Source: Tateyamaria sp. (lineage in GTDB: Bacteria; Pseudomonadota; Alphaproteobacteria; Rhodobacterales; Rhodobacteraceae). From it: DNA of 11,503 bases. Position 1 is the stretch's first letter. Each line of letters starts with the position of its first letter. The notes below the pieces were generated by a model. The model was not told the DNA's origin, did not search any database, and saw only the letters and a list, made by a program, of their open reading frames with translations. Shown here piece after piece: positions 6,630-11,503 of this stretch. The DNA lies in the NCBI GenBank assembly GCA_018668195.1, contig JABITU010000235.1, forward strand, positions 1 to 11,503. The letters are read 5' to 3'. The translations under genes and the position numbers were made by a program.

Positions 6630-7790
6630 CTACGCAAGTCGCGCGACCAATTTCTGCATAAATGCGTGCCCCGCGTCGAATTGCGCAACGGTGATAAATT
6701 CGTTGGGTTGATGCGCTTGTGCAATGTCGCCCGGACCACACACGACCGCCGAATAGCCCACCGCCTGGAATTGGCCCGCTTCCGTGCCGTAGCTCACCAC
6801 ATGATTGCCATTGTCTCCGGTAATCTGACGCACCAGAGCCTCAGCTATGCCGTCCTTTTCAGGCGTTAGCGGGGGCACATAAAACCTGGTTTCGACTTCG
6901 ACGCGTGCGTCGGGGTGCACGGCTTGCATGCCCGCCTCGATTTTCGCAACATGATCAAGGTAGTCGCGTTTCAGCGCTGCGACGTCATCGCCCGGCACGG
7001 CGCGGAAATCCATCGAAAACCAGCAATCCTTGGCGGTGATGTTATGGGCCGTCCCGCCTGACACCTGACCAACGTGCCATGTCGTAACCGGAGGATCAAA
7101 CATTGCACCCAACGCTGTTGGTTCTGACGCAAAGGCCTTTGCATTGCGCTGATTTGCAAAGTCGATGATCTTTACCCCCTCAAGGATCGCGCTGACACCA
7201 ACATTTAGGATGGATGAATGGACTTCGAAGCCGATCACATGCGTATCAAACCCCTGCCCGCCCTTGTGGCCTGTTACGGTCTGCATCATTGATGGTTCAC
7301 CAACGATCACAGGGCCACCCTTGGGAACAACACCCTGCATCGCCTGTATCATCGGCGGCGCGCCAAGACACCCTACCTCCTCATCAAAGCTCAGCGCCAA
7401 CTGCATCGGCCGCGCCACGCCTGAATAATGTGCCTCGACCAGAGCCCACAGTGCCAGAGCATCAAAGCCTTTCATGTCGCAGGTGCCACGTCCGAAATAC
7501 CGACCATCCCGCTCGGTCACGACAAACGGATCCGATTCCCACGGCTGGCCATCGACCGGCACCACGTCAGTGTGACCCGACAACACGACAGCGCCCTCAA
7601 TTTCGGGGCCCACATGCGCGAACAGCGCGGCTTTTGGCTGATCTGGATGGGTGTAGCGGTGCGCGGTGATGCCGTGGCCCTTCAGATAGGCCTCGACCCA
7701 GTCCACCAGCGGCAGGTTGGTGTCTCGGCTCACGGTGGGAAAGCTGATCAGCTTGGTCATCAGCTCCAGCGGGGTCAGTCGGGCAGTCAC
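6630..7790 (-). CDS. argE: ArgE-like M20 deacylase (acetylornithine deacetylase family)
   Basis: A cytoplasmic di-zinc hydrolase of 386 residues, normal for ArgE, which removes the acetyl group from N-acetylornithine or related N-acyl amino acids. Family residues are in place: SGHTDVVP with H73 and D75, D105 in GTCDMKG, the DEE triad 136-138 with the catalytic glutamate, E165 in VGEP, and H360 in AHQPNEF. The dimerisation/lid domain runs roughly 175-285 and contains the conserved HSS at 191-193. The GTG start is supported by GGAGG (7800-7804) 9 nt upstream and by overlapping the SDR stop as GTGA, implying coupled translation. The context is a peptide transporter and other amidohydrolases, not arginine genes, and many alphaproteobacteria make ornithine through ArgJ. 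A catabolic role on an imported N-acyl compound is therefore at least as likely as arginine synthesis (inference). Confidence 0.9.
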   Translation of the reverse strand: MTARLTPLELMTKLISFPTVSRDTNLPLVDWVEAYLKGHGITAHRYTHPDQPKAALFAHVGPEIEGAVVLSGHTDVVPVDGQPWESDPFVVTERDGRYFGRGTCDMKGFDALALWALVEAHYSGVARPMQLALSFDEEVGCLGAPPMIQAMQGVVPKGGPVIVGEPSMMQTVTGHKGGQGFDTHVIGFEVHSSILNVGVSAILEGVKIIDFANQRNAKAFASEPTALGAMFDPPVTTWHVGQVSGGTAHNITAKDCWFSMDFRAVPGDDVAALKRDYLDHVAKIEAGMQAVHPDARVEVETRFYVPPLTPEKDGIAEALVRQITGDNGNHVVSYGTEAGQFQAVGYSAVVCGPGDIAQAHQPNEFITVAQFDAGHAFMQKLVARLA

Positions 7791-8497
7791 AATCGGTATC
7801 CTCCAGAAACGGTGAGCACCTCACCAGTGATGAATGCAGCCTGATCGCTGATCAGAAACCGCACCGCTGCCGCAATGTCGCCGGGCGTGCCCAGTCGGTC
7901 AAGCGCTGTTGCATCCATAAACCTCTGGCGCAGTTCGGGGCTGCGCGGCGCGTCGTCGATATCGATGGCGCCCGGCGCCACAGCATTGACGCGGATGCCG
8001 CGCAGGCCAAGCTCTTTGGCCATCCCGCGGGTCCAAAGCTCCAGCGCGGCCTTGCTCGCCCCAAAGAGGCTGGCTCCGCCCAGCGGCAAAACCGCGTTGA
8101 CGGACGAGATATTCACAACGACAGATCCTGCCTGCAGGTAGGGCAATGCGGCCGACAGCACCCCGTGGGGTGCCAAAACATTTACGTCCAGCATCGCGCG
8201 ACAGGCGGCCAGATCAAAATCATCAACGGGCGAAGATGCCACAGATCCCGCATTGTTGATGATCACATCGATCCGCCCGAACCGATCAATCACTGCGCCA
8301 ACCAATGCCTTGTGGTGGGCTGGATCGGCCAGATCACCCGCAACGGTCAATATGGCGTCGGGCAGCCCCTCTGCCGCTGTTGAGCGATGGCCGATCGCCA
8401 CAGCATGATCGAGCGACAGGTCCAGTGCAATGGCGCGTCCTATGCCGCGCGTAGCACCTGTGACCAAAGCCACCTTTTGCCCGATCGCAGGCGTCAT
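7787..8497 (-). CDS. SDR-family protein with Phe at the catalytic Tyr position
   Basis: A 236-residue classical short-chain dehydrogenase/reductase fold. The nucleotide-binding TGATRGIG is at 13-20, with R17 and R21 nearby; D55 lies in AGDLAD and NNAG is at 81-84. N106 in DVNV, S132 in NISS and K149 in GASKAAL occupy tetrad positions. The tetrad tyrosine, expected 13 residues after the serine and four before the lysine, is F145 (TTT codon, 8065-8063). The protein may therefore lack ordinary alcohol/ketone redox activity, or use another acid/base or act as a binding or regulatory subunit. The C-terminus (TGEVLTVSGGYRL) is otherwise that of an FabG-like SDR. The gene starts 13 nt after the ATPase stop with a weak GAGA upstream, and its stop overlaps the argE-like start by 4 nt, so it sits inside the transporter/hydrolase operon. 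The substrate is unknown. Confidence 0.9.
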   Translation of the reverse strand: MTPAIGQKVALVTGATRGIGRAIALDLSLDHAVAIGHRSTAAEGLPDAILTVAGDLADPAHHKALVGAVIDRFGRIDVIINNAGSVASSPVDDFDLAACRAMLDVNVLAPHGVLSAALPYLQAGSVVVNISSVNAVLPLGGASLFGASKAALELWTRGMAKELGLRGIRVNAVAPGAIDIDDAPRSPELRQRFMDATALDRLGTPGDIAAAVRFLISDQAAFITGEVLTVSGGYRL

Positions 8498-8510
8498 GTC
8501 GGATTATGTC

Positions 8511-10343
8511 TCAATACCCGCTGTCTGTTGTTAGAATAAAGTGTCCCGGTTCGACCTCTTTGTACGCGGACGGGGCCGGATCGTAGTCCAGATTGTGGAT
8601 CGGCGATGGGATCGGCTTGAAGTTGAGATCTTTTTCAGCTTTGCGCTTACGCGGGTCGGCAATCGGCACCGCTCTCATCAGCGCTTGGGTATAGGGATGC
8701 TGCGGGTTCTCGAACACGCGGGCCCGCGGGCCCAGTTCGACGATTCGGCCCAGGTACATCACCCCAACCTGATGGCTCACACGTTCAACCACCGCCATGT
8801 CATGGCTTATGAACAAAAACGACAGGCCAAGCTCTGCCTGCAATTCCATCATCAGATTCAGCACTTGCGCCTGCACTGACACATCAAGCGCCGACACGGC
8901 TTCGTCAGCAATAATCAGTTTAGGATTGAGTGCGATGGCCCGGGCAATGGCCACCCGCTGGCGCTGACCGCCCGACAATTCATGCGGAAAACGCCGCATG
9001 AAACTGCGGGGCAATTCCACCCTGTCGAACAACATTTCGACACGCTTGCGGCCTTCATCGCCTTTAAACATGCCAAAGTTCTGCATTGGTTCGGCCACCT
9101 GATCCGCCAGCTGCATCTGCGGGTTGAGAGACGCGAAAGGATCCTGAAAGATCATCTGCATGTCGCGCCGCGCGTCGCGAAGTTCGGCTGGGTTCAGGCC
9201 CATAACATCCTTGCCATCCAGCAGGATTTGCCCGGCTTGCGGTTCTACCAGTCGCAGGATTGACCGACCAGCTGAGGACTTGCCACAACCGCTCTCACCA
9301 ACAAGGCTAAGGGTCTGGCCTTTGTTTATGGTGAAAGAAACGTCTTCGACCGCATGGACATTGGCCACCAGTCGGCGAAAGAAACCACCCTTGACCGGAA
9401 AGCGCGTGGTCAGCCCCTTAATTTGCAACAAAGGGTCTTCGGTCCCGACGATGGGCGCGATCTCATCCGGGGAAGCGCCCATCAGTTTCATCGGTTCGGG
9501 GTATGATTTACCCGTCATTTCGCCTAATTTTGGAACAGCTGCGAGCAGCGACTTGGTATAAGGGTGCTGAGGATTTTCGAAAATCTGTTCAACAGGGCCT
9601 TCTTCGACCTTGATGCCGCGGAACATTACGACCACGCGGTCGGCCATCTGGGCCACGACTGCCATGTCATGCGTAATAAACATAACGGCGGTCCCGGTCT
9701 CACGCTTTAGCCTATCCATCAGTGCCAATATTTCGGCCTGAATTGTCACGTCCAACGCTGTGGTCGGTTCATCCGCGATCAACAGCCGCGGTTTGCACGC
9801 CAACGCCATTGAAATCACAACACGCTGCCGCATGCCGCCAGACAGTTCGTGCGGATACTGCCTGAGACGCCGTTCGGGTTCTGGGATCCGAACCTGCTTC
9901 ATCAATTCCAGCGCACGTTCTTCGGCTTGCGCCTTCGACATGCCACGATGCAGCCGCAGGCCTTCGGTTAATTGGCGCCCAACGGTGAACACAGGGTTTA
10001 GCGCTGTCATCGGCTCTTGAAAGATCATCCCAATCTCATTGCCGCGGATCGTGCGCATGAGGTCTTGATCGGTATCCGCCAAATCGATTGAACCGGCGTC
10101 CTTGCGATTAAAGATCAGGCGACCGGCCGCGATTTCGCCACCTCCGAACTCAACCAGGCGCATCAACGACAATGAGGATACTGATTTTCCAGACCCGGAC
10201 TCGCCGACAACACAGACGGTTTCACCAGGATTGATAGAAAACGATACATCCTCGACACCGACGACCGGGCCGTCCTTGGTCTGGAACTCGACCCTAAGGC
10301 CTTGAATTTCAGCAATGGGCGTGTTGCCGGTCTCATCAAGCAT
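8511..10343 (-). CDS. Fused dual-ATPase of a dipeptide/oligopeptide-type ABC importer (DppD-DppF like)
   Basis: A 610-residue protein with two complete nucleotide-binding domains, as in GsiA-type transporters, powering uptake of peptides or related compounds at the inner membrane. NBD1: Walker A GESGSGKS 47-54, signature LSGGMRQR 167-174, Walker B LLIADEP with D191 and E192, switch H225. NBD2: Walker A GESGCGKS 349-356, signature LSGGQRQR 457-464, Walker B LIIADEA with E481, switch H514. Each NBD is followed by the oligopeptide-importer tail NPQHPYT (258-264 and 546-552). All ATPase residues are intact. GAGGAA lies 6 nt before the ATG. The gene heads the minus-strand run and diverges from the solute-binding protein gene at 10640, its likely partner. 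Permease genes are not in this window; they probably lie beyond the right edge. Confidence 0.95.
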   Translation of the reverse strand: MLDETGNTPIAEIQGLRVEFQTKDGPVVGVEDVSFSINPGETVCVVGESGSGKSVSSLSLMRLVEFGGGEIAAGRLIFNRKDAGSIDLADTDQDLMRTIRGNEIGMIFQEPMTALNPVFTVGRQLTEGLRLHRGMSKAQAEERALELMKQVRIPEPERRLRQYPHELSGGMRQRVVISMALACKPRLLIADEPTTALDVTIQAEILALMDRLKRETGTAVMFITHDMAVVAQMADRVVVMFRGIKVEEGPVEQIFENPQHPYTKSLLAAVPKLGEMTGKSYPEPMKLMGASPDEIAPIVGTEDPLLQIKGLTTRFPVKGGFFRRLVANVHAVEDVSFTINKGQTLSLVGESGCGKSSAGRSILRLVEPQAGQILLDGKDVMGLNPAELRDARRDMQMIFQDPFASLNPQMQLADQVAEPMQNFGMFKGDEGRKRVEMLFDRVELPRSFMRRFPHELSGGQRQRVAIARAIALNPKLIIADEAVSALDVSVQAQVLNLMMELQAELGLSFLFISHDMAVVERVSHQVGVMYLGRIVELGPRARVFENPQHPYTQALMRAVPIADPRKRKAEKDLNFKPIPSPIHNLDYDPAPSAYKEVEPGHFILTTDSGY

Positions 10344-10383
10344 TGTAATTCCTCAATTGGATGCGCAGGAAACGCAGATCAAC

Positions 10384-10411
10384 GCTATGGTCAAGATTGC
10401 GGCACTGTCAA
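10384..10411 (-). promoter_or_regulatory. Candidate promoter for the ATPase/SDR/argE-like operon
   Basis: On the minus strand a perfect -35 TTGACA (10411-10406) is followed after 16 nt by CATAGC (10389-10384), a modest -10. Transcription would start near 10377, giving a leader of about 34 nt before the ATG at 10343. An AT-rich inverted repeat lies just upstream of the -35. Confidence 0.45.
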
Positions 10412-10421
10412 ACCCCGGAAG

Positions 10422-10440
10422 CAAATTAATCAATAATTTG
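10422..10440. promoter_or_regulatory. AT-rich inverted repeat, candidate operator
   Basis: CAAATTA (10422-10428) and TAATTTG (10434-10440) are perfect inverted arms around ATCAA. The element is AT-rich against its surroundings and sits about 10 bp upstream of the candidate minus-strand -35, a usual place for a dimeric regulator. It could also form a hairpin, but lies well outside both genes. Confidence 0.45.
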
Positions 10441-10512
10441 ATCCTGCAAGGCTTGCATTTTCAGCAGGTTGTGTTTCGATGGGCGCATCCGCATGGGGGA
10501 CTAGAGAAAACT

Positions 10513-10540
10513 GTGACGAAACCGCAGGTTACGTTATGGT
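10513..10540 (+). promoter_or_regulatory. Weak candidate promoter for the solute-binding protein gene
   Basis: GTGACG (10513-10518) and TATGGT (10535-10540) each match consensus at four of six positions with a 16-nt spacer. The start would be near 10547, leaving a leader of about 93 nt that contains the GCAGTAAA repeats. Confidence 0.25.
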
Positions 10541-10559
10541 CCGCAAACATCTCATCCTT

Positions 10560-10583
10560 GCAGTAAACCGCGATCGCAGTAAA
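10560..10583. repeat. Direct repeat GCAGTAAA with an 8-bp palindrome between copies
   Basis: GCAGTAAA occurs at 10560-10567 and 10576-10583, a 16-bp period. The palindrome GCGATCGC (10570-10577) lies between them and shares two bases with the second copy. The cluster is 57-80 nt before the binding-protein ATG and might be a regulator site in its leader or promoter. Confidence 0.5.
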
Positions 10584-10626
10584 TGCGACGCACGACCGGC
10601 ATCGGGACTTGGGCCTGCTGTCAAAC

Positions 10627-10632
10627 AAGGAG
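10627..10632 (+). promoter_or_regulatory. Strong ribosome binding site of the solute-binding protein gene
   Basis: AAGGAG is followed by seven A/T bases and then the ATG at 10640. It is the best Shine-Dalgarno in the window and fits an abundant periplasmic protein. Confidence 0.85.
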
Positions 10633-10639
10633 TATTATT

Positions 10640-11503
10640 ATGACATTAAAAACCCTTCTTATGGGTGCTGTGGCTTCGGTCGCACTGGCGCCGGCAGCAT
10701 TTGCCGAACGCGGTGCCGACGGCGAGGTCAGCATCATCTATTGGCAGGCCCCATCGATCCTGAACCCATACCTTTCGGGTGGAACCAAGGATATCGAAGC
10801 GGCCTCATTGGTGGTTGAACCTCTGGCGCGCTACGACGAGACCGGTGCGCTGACAGCCTGGCTTGCCGAGGAAATCCCGACAGTGGGCAATGGCGGCGTG
10901 AGCGAAGATCTGACGTCGATCACATGGAAAATTGCGCCAGGCATGTTGTGGTCTGACGGATCGCCTGTCACATCGGCGGACGTGAAGTTCACCGCTGAAT
11001 ACTGCATGAACCCCGAAGGTGGCTGTGCTCAGGCCGCATTTTTTGATGGCGTTGAAAGCGTTGATGCTTTGGACGACCTAACAGTCAAAGTGACGTTCAA
11101 CTCACCCAAGCCGAACCCATACGGCCCGTTTGTTGGTGGTCAGTCTCCGATCATTCAGGCGGCTCAGTTTGCCGATTGCCTTGGCGCCAAAGCGCCCGAG
11201 TGCACCGAGGCCAACTTTAACCCGATTGGCACCGGCCCCTTCGTTGTGGACGACTTCCGCCCCAATGACGTGATCCAGTACTCGGCCAACCCAAACTATC
11301 GTGATCCGGCCAAGCCCGCGTTTGCAAAAGTGACGTTCAAAGGTGGTGGTGATGCGACGGCGGCTGGCCGTTCGGTTCTGGAAACAGGCGAGTTCGATTA
11401 CGCGTGGAACTTGCAGCTGGCACCCGACGTGATCGCGCGCATGCAAGAAGCAGGCAAAGGCGTGGCAATTGCAGGCTTTGGCCCGCTCGTGGAACGTCTG
11501 GAA
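10640..11503 (+). CDS. Family-5 extracellular solute-binding protein, peptide ABC importer (3' end missing)
   Basis: This is the N-terminal 288 residues of a periplasmic binding protein (SBP_bac_5; DppA/OppA-like); the frame is still open at the window edge and full-length relatives have roughly 500-600 residues. A Sec signal peptide is clear: MTLK, a hydrophobic core, and a predicted cut after AFA at residue 22. There is no lipobox cysteine. Family motifs are WSDGSPVTSADVKF (104-117) and NPIGTGPF (194-201). Cysteines at 122/129 and 180/188 could form two short-range disulfides in the periplasm. The protein should capture a peptide or similar ligand and deliver it to permeases energised by the divergent dual ATPase. 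Its strong Shine-Dalgarno sets the start. The ligand cannot be inferred, although the amidohydrolases on the other strand suggest an amide-bonded compound. Confidence 0.94.
   Translation, partial: MTLKTLLMGAVASVALAPAAFAERGADGEVSIIYWQAPSILNPYLSGGTKDIEAASLVVEPLARYDETGALTAWLAEEIPTVGNGGVSEDLTSITWKIAPGMLWSDGSPVTSADVKFTAEYCMNPEGGCAQAAFFDGVESVDALDDLTVKVTFNSPKPNPYGPFVGGQSPIIQAAQFADCLGAKAPECTEANFNPIGTGPFVVDDFRPNDVIQYSANPNYRDPAKPAFAKVTFKGGGDATAAGRSVLETGEFDYAWNLQLAPDVIARMQEAGKGVAIAGFGPLVERLE

Larger units (their letters stand above)
10344..10639. promoter_or_regulatory. Divergent regulatory region between ATPase and binding-protein genes
   Basis: These 296 nt carry no coding frame I would support. They must hold promoters for both the minus-strand ATPase operon and the plus-strand binding protein. 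Several symmetric or repeated elements, listed separately, make shared control by one regulator plausible. No regulator gene is present in the window. Confidence 0.7.

Noticed and set aside
6409..6711. Plus-strand frames in the gap between argE-like and M20D genes
   Set aside because: They overlap the end of the argE-like gene, have low-complexity or Arg/Thr-rich content and mirror the minus-strand frames that look more protein-like.
9760..10020. Short plus-strand frames inside the ATPase gene
   Set aside because: Shadows of a 610-residue protein with two complete sets of ATPase motifs.

Overview
The window looks like a chromosomal segment of an alphaproteobacterium, most likely of the Rhodobacterales (Roseobacter group). 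This rests on moderate GC, on protein wording typical of that group (for example the MoaA N-terminus) and on the gene set: LPS-core genes, several M20 amidohydrolases and a peptide-type ABC transporter. No RNA gene, CRISPR array, insertion sequence or phage gene was seen.

Region 1 (1-3659, + strand) has a gene-poor leader followed by a tight three-gene operon. moaA encodes the radical-SAM GTP 3',8-cyclase of molybdenum cofactor synthesis. waaA encodes the Kdo transferase of lipid A/LPS assembly and starts 4 nt after moaA. A GT4 glycosyltransferase resembling LPS-core LpcC overlaps the end of waaA by 8 nt.

Region 2 (3660-3765) separates convergent genes and holds a nested hairpin with no T-tract.

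Region 3 (3766-10343, - strand) reads from right to left. It encodes a fused double-NBD ATPase of the oligopeptide/dipeptide type, an SDR-fold protein whose catalytic tyrosine is replaced by phenylalanine, an ArgE-like M20 deacylase whose GTG start overlaps the SDR stop, about 500 nt with no intact gene but an apparent decayed reading frame, and two tandem paralogous M20D amidohydrolases (HipO/aminoacylase type) of identical length.

Region 4 (10344-11503) is a divergent regulatory region followed by a secreted family-5 solute-binding protein on the + strand, cut by the window edge.

Regions 3 and 4 read as one uptake and hydrolysis module. The binding protein and ATPase, with permeases presumably beyond the right edge, would import a peptide or N-acylated amino acid. 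The three M20 hydrolases would then cleave the amide bond in the cytoplasm. The substrate cannot be read from sequence alone. The most unusual points are the Tyr-to-Phe change in the SDR, the broken frame between the M20 genes, and the symmetric elements in the divergent promoter region.
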